DNA from: Purshia tridentata
Lineage: Eukaryota; Streptophyta; Magnoliopsida; Rosales; Rosaceae
Assembly (NCBI GenBank): GCA_003254885.1
Contig: QANT01008032.1
Span: 141,509-205,508, forward strand
DNA: 64,000 nt
Direction of reading: 5' to 3'
This document shows, in pieces, positions 24,659 through 38,100 of this stretch (the stretch's first letter is position 1; each line of letters opens with the position of its first letter). The notes beneath the pieces were generated by a model, which saw nothing but the letters and a program-made list of their open reading frames with translations, did no database searches and was not told the DNA's origin. The translations under genes were made by a program, and so were the position numbers.

Positions 24659-27600
24659 TCATTTGATGCTTGCCTTGGGAATGGATGATGTACAAGGCCC
24701 ACCAGATGTCATAAAAGGAATACCCTTGAACGTAGCCACACCCTTATCATCAGTAAAAAGATGCTGCACCAATCAAACACTCATATGATCATATACCCAA
24801 CATGGAGCATATATAAATGCAATGTTGTAGAGGTGGTAAATGCTGAATGGATGACTATGACTAACCCATAGTAACTGTTTAGTTGCCCCCGTAAAATGTA
24901 AAAGTATATCATAATTGTTAAAACACATACCGGTGTGATCTTGTCCAACTGTTTCTTTTTTGGGTTGAGGACATCTTCTGGCTTTCCATCAATCCTGGAT
25001 AGATAGAAGGGTATGTGAGAGGCAGCTAGTTCAAAGGGTAAATTATTTTAGGAAAAATACTAATAATAAACAACCGTTAGTGTTAAACAAAGAAATCTAG
25101 ACAGTTTATAGTCTGTCGGTGAAAGAAAAAAGAGAGTATATCGTGGGATCATGTCTATTAATTGATAAAATGAAGGACTAGCAGACATGTTTTTCAAAAA
25201 TTACTGCCCATAAGTGGAAAATACTATACCAGCAAGGTTGCAACAAAACTTTCATTAAAATAAGTCCTCACTTTCGCAATTGTGTCTAGATAACTAGATA
25301 AGTTTATCAATGCAAATCTTTGTTTAAGCTCCAAGTAGTTTCTGCAACTTACCCAGAAAATGACACACGTTCCCCAGGTTTGGCCCCTTCTGGAGGGAGC
25401 AAAGGCTCTACCTTGGTGTGATCTTCATTAGAAGCACATAGGACCTGAACACATGCACACAAATGAAACCCATACCTTTTATCTGTTTTTGCAAATAGCT
25501 ATTTTAGAAAATTCAGCTTTCACTAAACAATGCGCTCTTCATAATCTGTGGCCATATTATACAAATTTGGAATCTCATACTAGAGAATAGACAGTGAGAT
25601 AAATCTTTCATTTAAGGGAATGGAGTGGAAAACTCGAAAATACTTACTATTCATAAGATCAAGATTTTGAACACAAAATAAAGGCATGAACTTCATTACC
25701 AGTTAAGCAGTGAAGAAATAACCAGCATCACTTTCAAATTTTCAATTCATACAACCACTTCCAAAGTAAGCATAATATGATGGAAATGACAAGAAACACA
25801 TACCAGTCCTTCCGACATCACATCACGTAATTTCCCAGGCTTCACATTTGTAATCAGCACAACACGACGGTTCTGCTTAGTGCATTCAAACACCAAGATG
25901 ATACATCAGTAAGTAAGTGTGAATATTCAACTATCTGTCAAACATGAAAATAAATAAAGCCCAGGAAAAAAGATCAAGTAAAAAGCTATCTATTTTGAGA
26001 TATGAAAGAGTAATCATACTGTCAACTCGTCTGGACTGCAATACTTCGCTAAGCCACTGACCACTTGTCGCAATTTAGCATCTCCAACATCTATCTCCTC
26101 AACCAGCAAACTGTATCAAATATATATCTTTTTTTAAAAGTCATGACTGATTTTGCATCCTCCAAATATACAATAATATTTAGAATCCAAAGTTCAAGGC
26201 TATGACAGCTAGGTGCATGCATTGTAAATTCGTTTTTAATGAATTAATGGGCTTCTAGAGGAAAATAAAGAGAAAAATGTTTCCTGCACACCTATCAGCA
26301 GACGGATGCTTCCAAGCTTTACGAATGAGGCCAACCTGTATATTCAACAAACTGACACTAAATTCTTTGTCTTTCTCAGCTGTCTCTACTTCTGGTGATT
26401 TTTTTTTCTCAACAGAAGTAACTTTCTTTTCTCCTGGAGCCTTTATCTAACAATTTCAAATAAAAAAGTACACTGTCACTGGGCAAGGACTGTCCAGGAA
26501 GGAAATCTATGTATGTGTGTACAACATATATATCTATATGCAATATATGATTTGTTAAAGAAACAGGTCATATGGCAGTAAGATTATCTGATTGTACACA
26601 AGAAAAAATAATTAAAATATCAAAAAGGTTATACCCCAGCATCACTTTTCTTTGTGTTTGGGTCTGCCTCTGGCTTGTCTGGATTTTTTGTGTTTTGAAT
26701 AGTCTTCTTTCCATGTGAATCTGTTTCCACCTTAGCTATAGTTTTTGCTCTCAGCAATTCGTCCAACTTCTGCATACATAATAATCAGAGGAATAGCAGA
26801 ATTATATCCAAGATTAATATAGGTCAACTTTGTGACTGTCGAGAAAACATTTTGACTATCTTTTCAACATTTATTATTCACTTCATTTGCAATATCAGGC
26901 TTCAGAGATGTAAAGAATCAAATAGGAATTGGAGAATACTATAGAAAATTTTACTCACTTGAAAATCAAATTCAACCTGCTCTAGCACTATCTTCTCAAG
27001 TATGTCTTTGAAAGCCACCTGGTTCTGGGGAAAACAAATTGTGAGCACTAATTGACTATTAGACTTATAAAAACTCATGATTCAACAAGAGGAAAGAATA
27101 ACAAGTAGCAGCTCATATTTCTGCATCTAATGACACTAGATCATATCCACACAGAACTTTATTTTAATATACCAAGTCTCAATTTAAGATAACAGAAACT
27201 AAACAGGATATAGCATACCTGGATGTAGTCTATCCATCTCAATAAATGCGGCAACTTTTGCCTATCTGAATTTGGAAGGCCAATCTGCAGATAAGCCACT
27301 CAAAAAATCACCAGGAATTCAAACGTGTTGCTACCGCATCCTAACAAAATGTTCATGCGGAAACCAATTCCAGAGTAACTAAACACTTCAAAAATATTGC
27401 ATTATCAAAGAGACCGTTTCTCCAACTCACCCGAATTAAAAATCCCAAAATACATAAACTTGCAAAACAATGTTGATCCATTATATATACACACGTGCAT
27501 GCACATATATAAAGAGATAGTTTAACAATAAAAGGTGAAGTACAATCATACCACAGAAGAATGCACTACAGCAAACACAGTAACATCAGCTTCAGAGGGT

Positions 27601-28106
27601 GTTAACCCAGTGCCCAAAAGCACAGACACATCAGCCAAGGTCTCATTCAACCCTTTGAGAGCTTCAAAGCATGCCTGGGAATCTGTAGGAAAACCCTCTG
27701 AATATCTTATCCAATTAAGCACCTAAAAAACCCAAAACTTCAAATTTTTACTTATAATTGATATAAAAATTGCCAGAAACCCAATACTACACAATGCTAA
27801 GGTAGTAAAAACTTTACCCCATCTTTGACTTTCTCTGAAGCATCTTGTTTGGCCAACTTCAAGATGGTTGAGTAGACGCTCGTGATTTCATCTTCCGCAA
27901 TGTTTTCTGGAAGTGTTTTCTGCAGAAACCAACTTTCAGATTAAGCAATCCAAGTGGCCAAAAAACATGGGGAAAATTTGAAGCTTTGGTTGCAAATTTG
28001 AGAGGGACAGATAAGCTTTGCTTACAGGATCTAAGGAAAAGTGCTTGCATAAAGCTGATACTATCAATTGCTTTCTGTTTAAGCTGGTGCTTCCCTTTCC
28101 TCCCAT
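24659..28106 (-). CDS. tRNA-binding (EMAPII/OB-fold) protein, AIMP1/p43-Arc1p-like
   Basis: Likely accessory tRNA-binding factor of aminoacyl-tRNA synthetases, like animal AIMP1/p43 and yeast Arc1p; Arabidopsis relative At2g40660. Twelve exons (minus): 28106-28026, 27919-27818, 27722-27552, 27284-27219, 27024-26959, 26769-26635, 26446-26292, 26110-26020, 25872-25804, 25444-25353, 24994-24931 and 24763-24659. They join in phase to 398 aa. Residues 1-165 form a helical domain resembling the GST-C-like part of synthetase-complex proteins. A Lys-rich linker follows (about 166-235). The C-terminal tRNA-binding OB fold (about 240-398) shows NIQVGLIRKAWKHPSAD, VEEIDVGD, QVVSGLAKY, VVLITNVKPGKLRDVMSEGL and PPEGAKPGERVSFSG, typical of the family. 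An ATG at 28106 opens MGGKGSTSLNRKQLIV. Confidence 0.92.
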
Positions 28107-30981
28107 GTTTTCGTTGCTTCAGAGTCACTGTTTTTTCGCTTTGATTCTTCGGAGTTGAGAGTTGAGAGGACAAAATTTGATAGGGTTTTTGGTTTTTACA
28201 GGTTTCGGGCTTCTTTGGGCTCTGAAGGTGGAAAGTTGGAAACTTTTTTCATGGGATGAACCCAAACCCAAACATATACGGTCCACTAAGAAGCCCAAAT
28301 AGCCCAGGAGGAAAAAACATGGCAGATTGGGTAATTTCCAAACCATGTTCATGCTGAACCTGGACTTTTCTGAGCTGGGCTCCCTTTCTTTACCACTTGC
28401 ACTGTCTTCAAATTTACTCTAAGATATGGACCGTTTTGGAAACAGCGAAGTCTTCTAAATTGTGAGAGAATAAACACTGAGATTTTCCTATTGCCTAGAA
28501 AAAGCTATGGACCATGGAGTTAAATATTTTATAAAAAAAACTGGTCCGACACACGCATTGTCCTGTTGTTTTTAATCTTTTCCTCTCCTCCTCCCCAGGC
28601 TGCTGGTATATTGCCGAGAAATACCTGCCAACTATGCAGACTGATTGACCAATACACAAATTAAAGCAAGCACACCATACCAGGTTAAAACACCATGGTA
28701 TATAAAACTACTGCAACACGCATGAAGCCCCTGTCGTTTTACTGCCTATTTTTCTATAGCTCTCTGACTTGGGATAAGAGAAATGCAAAACCCATATAAC
28801 CAACTCACCCAGCTGGCCACTGTGAGTTTTGGCCAGAGGTGTTTGCCCAACCCTTAAAAAATGACCTAACGGCACTTTTAAGCTTTTGAGTTTTGGCCAC
28901 AGGTGTTTGCCTTATAGTCCTTGGTCACACACACACACACTTACCAGTCACCACATGTTCTCACCTTACTCTTTTGTAGTTACTATATATCGATCAGTGA
29001 GTAAAAGGGTCATTTTTTATTCACGGTATAAAAGTGTTGGGATTAATTACTTATACATGTGTTATTTTGTGAGAGGAATTAAGAAGACCAATCTACAATT
29101 TTACATGCTGCTCATGCAGAGACAGAGACACCAAGTGAAACATGCTTGACAGCCTAAAATCTGTGGTGCAAATGGACTTTTGCTTCTGGTTGTACAGTAA
29201 GTTCCAAATTCGCACCATAAAAGTCAGACGGCTATATATATATATATATATATATATGCCTTAATAAAAAAGACAACCAATAAAATGTTGCTCTGAGCAG
29301 TCTAAACTTTAGGGGCTCGATCAACTCCCTTTCAATAAAATTTTCAATTCTTGCTGGTAAGGTTGTGTGTGTGTAAGGGTCCAATGAGCTTGAGATCAGT
29401 GAGAGCAAACCAACACCTTAAATTTAATTCCTTCAATCATCAGATTTAGCCTTCCCATCTTCTTGTCATTAATTAATACTCTAAAGATGACAGACCAAAT
29501 CGCTTTAGAAACACATAATCGATGAAGGGTATGCATATATAAATGAATTATAACCAAAGCCAATTAAGTGTGTCAATCATTGCAATTATGTTGAATATGA
29601 CTTTCCTTCACACATTTCACAATACCTTTTTTTTGAAAATTGAGTATGAAATATGATTTTATGAGATAAAAAATGTCACTACTCTCAAGCCTCAACCATA
29701 AAAACTTAAATCAGTGACAAATATGTTTTCCTTCCCCACTTTTTGCATGGCTTAGTATTGTTTTGTTGTCTGCAGCATGGCTTAATATGGAAGCATATTC
29801 AAAGAGAAGGACAATCCAATTCAACCCAGTATAATGATTTTACCTACTTAATTGATTAAATTAGGGACAACACATAGATTAAGAAAAAAGAAAAGAAAAA
29901 GGGTTCCAACCAAGCATACACTAGGTTGAAGGGAATCTCTCTGCAGGTTCAATATTAAGAGCCTGAAAGTCCAAGCCTGCAAAATGCAAGGGTTAAAATA
30001 TATATATATATATATATATGTAGGGTACTAGTAGTACTAGAGCCTAGAGGTGCATTTGCATTTGTTATTTATTGTGTGACCCAAAAGTAAAGGGACAAAA
30101 GTAGGGCAGGGGGTCCTTCACAGTTCACTCCTCCACAACATGGAATTTAATTAAGAAGATGAAAAGCAAAGAAAGTTGAGTCCCTTTCACAGACACACAG
30201 AGCTGCAATCTGCACCACACCACCACTCTTTACCTTTTCTTTATTGCGGTCTACCCACCTTCAAGGTTTCATAACCACCTATTTAATTGCCTTTATTGCT
30301 TTTCCCCCTCTCTCTTTCTCTGTCTACTCACTCAACTCAGCTACCTGCTAGCCATTCTGTTGAATCTGTTCTGCTTCTATATTTTGAAAATTACACTACA
30401 ATTACCCATTGCCTTGTACAATTAGTTCTGTGTGGGGTACGTACCTGTAGCCGTTTTATTAAAGAGGCAAAACAATATATCAAAAGCTGTACAGGAAGTA
30501 ATATTGATTAATGATTAAAGTAGGGGTGGTTTCAGTTTTTATTATTTATTTGAGGACAAAGATTTGAATTTGAGATTTTTCTTACATTGTCAGAATAAAT
30601 ACCACTAAAGGGCTGCCTAGTTTGACTACACCGTTAATTACTTAATTAGCATCTGCATGTCAAAACCGTAATTTCACCCAAACTCATGGGGCGGTTCCAA
30701 AGTTGGTTCTTCAGTCACGTTCCGAAGGGGCAGTAATAGTAGTAATACAATCGCTAGGAACCGCCACTTGTGCCCTCCACGTCAAAAGTAGCACCACTGA
30801 CATGACCAGATGTGCGCCACGTAGGATACCCTGTACCGTACGGGTCATGCCACGTGTTCCAAATCGTAATAAATAGCGCTCCATCTACCAAGCCGGTCCC
30901 GCCCTGCCGTTAATAAAGCAAACATTAATTTATAGTTTCTCTTTTCAGGCTTTGGAGTTCAGACTACAGTCACTACACACA

Positions 30982-30985
<4 letters not shown>

Positions 30986-31019
<34 letters not shown>
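30986..31019 (+). repeat. (GA)17 microsatellite in the receptor kinase leader or promoter
   Basis: Seventeen uninterrupted GA units about 545 bp before the start codon. GA tracts near plant transcription starts are bound by BBR/BPC proteins. Length variation here could affect expression; this is inference. Confidence 0.85.
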
Positions 31020-31021
<2 letters not shown>

Positions 31022-31252
31022 CTCAGAGACAGATAAAGAGAGAGGGAGACAGGGAGAGAGTGAAGCTCCATAGAATCGCCTTATATTCTCTCCTCCAGTG
31101 CCGGAGCTTCATTGGGCTGAAAATTCCGGCGGATTTTCCGGCCACTTCAGCGTTCACCGGGGACATTTGAAAGTACTGGGCTTGGCATTTGGTGGTTCTG
31201 AGATCGAACCAGTTTCTTCCATTTCTGACTGTTTTGAGCTCTGGACCTCGAA

Positions 31253-31553
31253 ATGTTCCAACTGGGAAGAGATTTCTAGGGTTTTTGTAACTCTTCACCT
31301 GGTCGTGAATGTTTGTGCTTTCAGTCATTTTTGGTTTCTCGGAATCCTCATTTGCCAAAGCCTCCATTTTTCTGGAGGCTTAGCCTCTCTGCTTTGACTC
31401 ATTTTGTTCTTTTCTCAGCTCTAAATCTAGCCGTTAGAGAAAGTTGGCGTGTTTCGTTTGTTTTTGTTGAAAGTTAGAGCCTTTCAAGCTCAGAATCAGT
31501 GATTTTGAGCTCTCTGGTCTTCCGGGTCAGTTATGGCTTTCTATCGTCTTTGA
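31253..31553 (+). promoter_or_regulatory. three upstream open reading frames in the receptor kinase leader
   Basis: ATG frames of 8, 24 and 6 codons before stop lie at 31253-31279, 31309-31383 and 31533-31553, all ending before the main ATG at 31564. If the leader is transcribed unspliced, they would reduce main-frame translation. No intron signal was obvious between them. Confidence 0.45.
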
Positions 31554-31563
31554 GTACCAAACA

Positions 31564-34500
31564 ATGCGAGCACATTTAAGCATGAAACGGCTGGTCGTAT
31601 TATTCGCTGTCTCTGTACTTTTAGCTCCGGTGGTTCTTGCGAGATCTCTGAACCCATCTTTTAACGACGACGTTTTGGGGCTGATAGTGTTCAAGGCCGA
31701 TATTCAAGATCCAAAGGGAAAGCTAGCTTCCTGGAACGAAGACGACGATAGCCCATGTGAATGGGTCGGCGTGAAATGCAATCCGAGATCCAACCGAGTC
31801 ATTGAGCTCAATCTTGACGGGTTCTCTCTTTCGGGTCATTTGGGCCGAGGCCTCCTCCAGTTACAGTCGCTCCGAAAGCTGTCTCTTTCGAAGAACAATC
31901 TCACCGGAAGCTTAACCCCTAATATTGCTCATATCGACAACCTCCGAGTCCTTGATTTGAGTGAGAACAGTCTCTCTGGTCCCGTACCCGAAGACTTGTT
32001 TCGGCAATGTGGGTCTCTGAGAGTGCTTTCTTTGGCCAAGAACAAGTTTTCCGGGAAAATTCCGGAGAGTTTGAGCTCCTGTGCGACTGTTGCCACAATT
32101 AACTTGTCGTTGAACCAGTTTGCGGGTTCGGTCCCAGATGGGTTTTGGTCCTTGAATGGGCTTAGATCACTGGATTTGTCTGATAATTTGTTGGAGGGTG
32201 AAATTCCGAAGGCCATTGGAGGTTTGAATAATTTGCGAGCAATTAATTTGGGGAAGAATCGGTTTACTGGGCAAGTTCCTGATGGAATTGGAAGTTGTTT
32301 GCTTTTGAGGTCCATTGATCTTAGTGAGAATTCATTCTCTGGGAACCTTCCTCAGACAATGCAGAAACTTGGCCTGTGTGTCTATCTAAATCTGCACAAG
32401 AACTCGTTTTCTGGTGAGGTTCCTGAGTGGATTGGAGAGATGAAAAGCCTGGAGACTTTGGACCTTTCTGGAAATCGATTTTCGGGTCAAGTTCCGAGTT
32501 CAATAGGCAATCTTCAGGCTTTAAAGGTATTGAATTGTTCTGCAAATGGGTTCACTGGGAGCTTGCCCAAGTCTATGGTTTATTGCACAAACCTTCTGGC
32601 TTTGGATTTTAGTAAGAATTCGATGGCAGGTGAACTTCCTGCGTGGATATTCAAGTCGGGCTTAGAGGAAATTTCACTTTCAGAGAAAAAACTAAGTGGA
32701 AGCATGAATAGCTCTTTATCATCCCCAACAGGAAATGCACTTGAAAATCTTCAAGTCTTGAATTTATCCCTTAATCGATTTTCTGGTGAAATTACATCTG
32801 CCATTGGAGCCTTAAGCAGCCTGCATATTTTGAACCTTTTCGGTAACTCTCTTGTTGGTCCTATTCCTGTGACTATTGGAGAGTTGAAGGCCCTGGACAA
32901 TCTCGACTTGAGTGAGAATCGGCTCAGTGGAAGCATCCCTCTGGAAATTGGAGGGGCTGTTTCTTTGAAGGAACTGAGATTGAACAAGAACTTCCTCATG
33001 GGAAAAATTCCAACTTCAATTGAGAACTGTTCTTCTCTGACCACTTTGTAAGTCCTCTTAGCTCTTTCTTACATCTGATTTCTGTCCTGCTTTTTAAAGT
33101 GTAGTCTTGGATTTCCAGATGAATTCTGGTTCCATATAAATTTTTTGGAGTCTTGTTTTTGAGAAATTCTCTGCATATACCTTACCTTACCTTACCTTAC
33201 TCTAGAAATGAGAACTAATTGACACGGCAAACTGGTGCTGGGCTCATTGTCAAAATGGATTTATGTTTTGAAGAATTCAGCAGTCTTTTTTCCCATAGTA
33301 TGTTAAAATAAATATCTTTCATGTTGAATCTTTCGGGTCATACCGGAAATGAGGACTTCAGTACTTCATTGCAATTTTGATTGGCTGTTTTCCGTTTTGC
33401 AAATACATGAAGTATAGTGATATGTTTTCTGTTGTTTGAGATTGTTTGATGTCAATAATTTGCATACTGATTTTCCGGAAAATAATGAAGTTATGAAATC
33501 CCAATTTGCTGCCATTTTTGTAGGATTAGGCACATTAGTTTGGATTTTGTATATCCTTATTGAAACCTAGCTACTACTTTAAGTTTCCTTTTCCCTGTGT
33601 TGCTCTGGGAAAAATCATATAATCTGAATTCTACTTGACTTTTAACTCTGACGTGTTTTCTTGCTTTTGATATATTCTTTGGTTGAACTCTGCAGAATAT
33701 TATCACAGAATCAACTGAATGGCCCAATTCCTGCAGCAATAGCCAAACTTACCTACTTACAAACTGTGGACTTGTCTTTCAATAACCTCACAGGAGGCCT
33801 TCCAAAGCAGTTAGCCAACCTTCCTAGTCTCCTTTCCTTCAATATGTCGCACAACAATCTGCAGGGTGAACTACCTGCGGGTGGCTTTTTCAACACCATC
33901 TCCCCCTCCAGTGTCTCTGGCAATCCATCTCTTTGTGGCTCTGCAGTTAATAAGTCTTGCCCTGCAGTCCTTCCCAAACCTATTGTCCTCAATCCCAACT
34001 CCTCTTCGGACTCCATCCCAGGCACAGTACCTTCAAATCTTGGTCATAAAAGAATCATCCTCAGCATTTCTGCACTCATTGCCATTGGTGCAGCTGCTGT
34101 CATTGTCATTGGTGTAATTGCTATCACTGTGCTTAATCTCCGTGTCCGGTCTTCCACAAGTCGTTCTGCAGCAGTTCTCACATTATCAGGTGGGGATGAC
34201 TTCAGTCAATCCCCCACAACAGATGCCAACTCTGGTAAGCTTGTCATGTTTTCTGGTGACCCTGACTTCAGCACAGGTGCACATGCTCTACTAAACAAGG
34301 ACTGTGAGCTTGGGCGTGGCGGGTTTGGAGCAGTCTACCGGACAGTTCTTGGCGATGGACGGCCTGTTGCAATCAAGAAGCTCACTGTTTCAAGTCTTGT
34401 CAAGTCTCAAGAAGAATTTGAAAGGGAAGTTAAGAAATTGGGAAAAGTGAGGCACCATAATCTTGTCGAAATTGAAGGCTATTACTGGACTCCATCATTA

Positions 34501-35145
34501 CAGCTCATCATATACGAATATGTCTCTGGTGGCAGCTTATATAAGCATCTTCATGATGGATCAGGTGGAAACTTCCTTTCATGGAATGAGAGGTTCAGTA
34601 CAATTCTTGGAACTGCAAAAAGTTTGGCTCACTTGCATCAAATGAACATAATTCACTACAATATAAAATCTAGCAATGTCTTGATTGGCAGCTCAGGTGA
34701 ACCCAAAGTGGGAGACTTTGGCCTGGCAAGGTTGTTGCCAATGCTTGATCGATATGTTTTGAGTAGCAAGATCCAGAGTGCCCTTGGCTACATGGCACCA
34801 GAATTTGCTTGCAAGACAGTAAAGATAACTGAGAAGTGTGATGTGTATGGGTTTGGGGTTTTGGTTCTAGAGGTGGTCACTGGGAAAAGGCCTGTGGAGT
34901 ACATGGAAGATGATGTTGTGGTGCTTTGTGACATGGTCAGAGGAGCACTTGAAGAAGGCAGGGTAGAGGAATGTGTTGATCCTAGGCTCCAGGGGAGTTT
35001 TCCTGCAGAAGAGGCTATTCCTGTTATGAAATTAGGCTTGATATGCACATCACAAGTGCCATCAAACAGACCGGACATGGGGGAGGTCGTCAACATATTG
35101 GAGCTGATCAGATGTCCTTCAGAAGGCCAAGAGGAGTCAGGATGA
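31564..35145 (+). CDS. LRR receptor-like kinase, IRK/PXC2 type (probable pseudokinase)
   Basis: Plasma-membrane receptor of LRR subfamily VII/XI-like IRK and PXC2. In Arabidopsis IRK restrains cell division in root endodermis and is expressed in meristems. Exons 31564-33047 and 33696-35145 join in phase (2934 nt, 977 aa; 971 aa if the ATG at 31582 is used, which gives the cleaner signal peptide MKRLVVLFAVSVLLAPVVLA). Residues about 35-80 hold the N-terminal LRR cap with paired Cys. About 20 LRRs follow to about residue 580. The transmembrane helix is at about 613-637. The kinase domain (about 695-970) has GRGGFGAVYR, K722 and DFG (D835), but the catalytic loop reads H815-Y-N817 instead of HRD. 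The intron falls between LRRs, as in relatives. Orthology to IRK versus PXC2 is not settled by eye. Confidence 0.92.
33181..33200. repeat. (CTTAC)4 microsatellite in the receptor kinase intron
   Basis: Four exact pentamer copies inside the single intron. Confidence 0.85.
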
Positions 35146-38100
35146 AGTTAACTAATCTTAACAGATATTTAATGAAGGGATTTGCAATGGATTATCCGGC
35201 AAAGAAGAATCCAGTTTGTCCGAGCAAGAAGAAAATTTTTATTGTTGGAAGGTTTTTTTTTTGTATTGTTGTTTCTTTTTTTCTTTTTTTATTTCTTCTA
35301 TTGTGTATTTCCTGTTTAATTCTGTAGTTTCTCCTCCATGTTTCAAGTAGCTAGGTCACCAGATTCTCCTTTGCCGGGTTCCAATTTGGGTCCCTTTCAG
35401 ATATTGTCACTACTAATCTTTTGTACTCTTCCAATTTGTCTTGGCCATGTTTCTTTCTAAGAGCTGATTCTACTTTCAAATTCTGATAGCCTTAAAAATT
35501 TTTGCAACATGTTATAACTTAATTTAATTTACATGCCATCTCATTAATGCAGTTCCAACTGGTGCGGACTAGACTCTGAGGATGAGATTTTACAGTTAAT
35601 CACTGAACAAAGGATAGATGCCTATGGCATTATTATGTTTTGGTCAAACCAGATATGTCAGATATGTCCTACCAAAAAACCAATGAATGAAAGACTTCCT
35701 TCGTGCTTCACCTCAAATTGCAATGAAGGGCAGAATTGACTTTGAAACACATGGGAAGGGTTGTCTGTTGTTTCTACCCCATGTGTTTCCAATGATGGCA
35801 ATGAGAGGACAATAAAATACAGTTTTTAAAAGTCAAAAGTGAGTTGAAAGCCTGAGGGAGGGGACTGAAGAATCTTAGTGCCCACTTTAAGGCAAGAAAT
35901 CTAAAGAGTTTAGTAGAATAATGGTAAAAATAAAGAAAACCCCAAATGGGATAAGGGAAGAAAGGGTTTAGGTTAAATAATATTTATATAGAGCTAGTGA
36001 AGATAACAATATATTACACATGATGATGCCCTGTCGGAATAGAATAGAAGCAATCTTTTTTATATTTTACCATCCATGTCTTTAGTTTAGGTTCCAATTT
36101 CAACTTTCTTTAATGCAGTCTTTGTTTATTTCATTTTAAACCCTCTCCAATGTTTCCTTTTCCAATGAAGTGCAGGGGACTGAGACTGAGTAACCACATT
36201 TATATTGCCCTTCTCTTTTATATCTCTCTGGCTAAACCTAAAGCAAAAAAAAAAAAAAAATTGTAGCACTNAAAAAAAAAAAAAAAAAAAATTGTAGCAC
36301 TCCTAACAACTACAGTGCACAGAAAAGAACACCCATTTCTTTATGAAGTAATAAAAGAATATAAATTTCCATAGCCATGTGCATAGATCGCTGGCAATGC
36401 CAGTGAGTTGTCCCTAGTGCTCTTAGCCATGACTCATGCGGTAAATATGGTGTTGGACCCAAGAGAAAAAAAAAATGCATTGGCTTTTGCATCACCAACC
36501 AGCACATGGCTCATTCATAAATTGGATTTTCTTTGGATTATATTATCTGTTGTGCTAACTGCTATGTCTCATAATGTTAACTTTAATGTCATCTCATTAA
36601 AAGCCAAGAATCCCACTGCTACCTTATCAGAGATGGATCCGCATTGTGCCCAAGATGCTAGCTCGGAGCTCGGTGAAAAACAAAATGGGAATTGGACAGT
36701 CAAGTTAAAGACTTTGCTTTCAAAATTTAACATTTAAATTTTTTAGGAGTGAGCAAATTATATAGAGGGGCAACAGAACAGCACCGAAACGAAAAGCTGT
36801 AAAAGCTGTTGCTTGCATTCTTTGGAGAAGTATAAAGTGAATAAAAAGAGCAGAAAGCATTATTGAGAATTGTTGTTGGGGGGCATAAAGAAATCTTATT
36901 TTGGTATTTGCTTTCATTCTTTGCTTTGTTGAGGGACAAAATGATACCCCTCAATTTTCATTAAGCTTTCAGCATTTGAAACTGGAGCCTTATTGTGTTG
37001 CATAATTGCATTGGTGTGGGGGAACAACATTTACACCAACCATCACGTCCAATACATGCCCACTATAATTTGCTATGATTTAGTCATGTTCATTAGGTGG
37101 CATTTGCAGCTTTCTGTTATCTATTTCCTCATAAACGTTGAGTGGAAGAAGCTTATAAGTGGTGGAGGAAACTCAAAACCATAAACAATTGAGAAGCTTG
37201 TGTGTGACCTTCTTTATTATAATTTGTTTTGTCCAACCAAAAGAAATGAGGATTGGATTTAACAGACTCAGCAGGAATATGGACACCAGTGTTGTGTTGG
37301 CAATGTTCTAGCACCAAATTAAGTTAATAAATCAGTAATAGTCAAATGCAATCTCTATAATTCCAAACATTCTGTCAGGATACATCATGACATCATAGGA
37401 AAAATGATATAAGAAAAGAGAATACAATGAACATATAACTTATAAAGATGATGAGGGGCTAGTTTTACAGACCAAAATTGTTTACATAATCCTCAGGTTT
37501 TGCACAGCCGAATGAAAAACATTCATATTTCTACAACTCCCTCTATTGTACATTTCTCTAGTGCTGCATGTATAATTCTTTGTTAGATCTTTTGGCTATT
37601 TGTATTCTAATGAAAGAGGTATCCTGATCTTACCCTAATCATCCTAATAATCACTCTTTCCATCTCTCTAGTAGACCTTGAAGTAAGGCCATTAACTGGT
37701 ACATTTACCATTTTCCATGTACTAGGTGTGACTTCAGCTGTTTCAACATTGTTAGGTGAGGAAGAGTTTGCTGGCCCATTTCAAGCTCCTGATATGGGAC
37801 ACCATCAACCTGAAATTCTCTTTTCCCCAACTTGTAGCAAAGCCATGTTGGCCCATTTCCCACCCACCATCAGAGCTATCAAGGGAAATAGTAGGCTCCA
37901 CAGATGGGAGTTATATGGGTGGCAAAGGAAAGAATCCTATCAGAATAGTTATCTGGTGCAGCATATCCCAAGTGAAGTATACACTCCCATTTTTCAGTAT
38001 TTAATAAATAGGATTTATTAGTATTGAAGGACTTTTGGGTGACACCAAAAACATGGATCAGAAGCTGAGATATCAGAACAAATGCTTTAATGCCTTCTGT

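Larger units (their letters stand above)
28107..31563. other. long upstream region of the LRR receptor kinase gene
   Basis: No gene seen. It contains TA microsatellites (about 29232-29257 and 29998-30019), a GA microsatellite in the leader (30986-31019), a CACGTG G-box near 30851 and a spacious 5' leader with three short upstream open frames. Confidence 0.5.

Noticed and set aside
31098-31397. 99-codon open frame in the receptor kinase leader
   Set aside because: Begins with GTG, not ATG, and overlaps the true short upstream frames.
36408-36737. 109-codon open frame near the ambiguous base
   Set aside because: No ATG at its start and low-complexity content; not a credible gene.
37728-38021. 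Open frame of 97 codons downstream of the receptor kinase
   Set aside because: No family recognised, composition not clearly coding; another overlapping frame is equally open.
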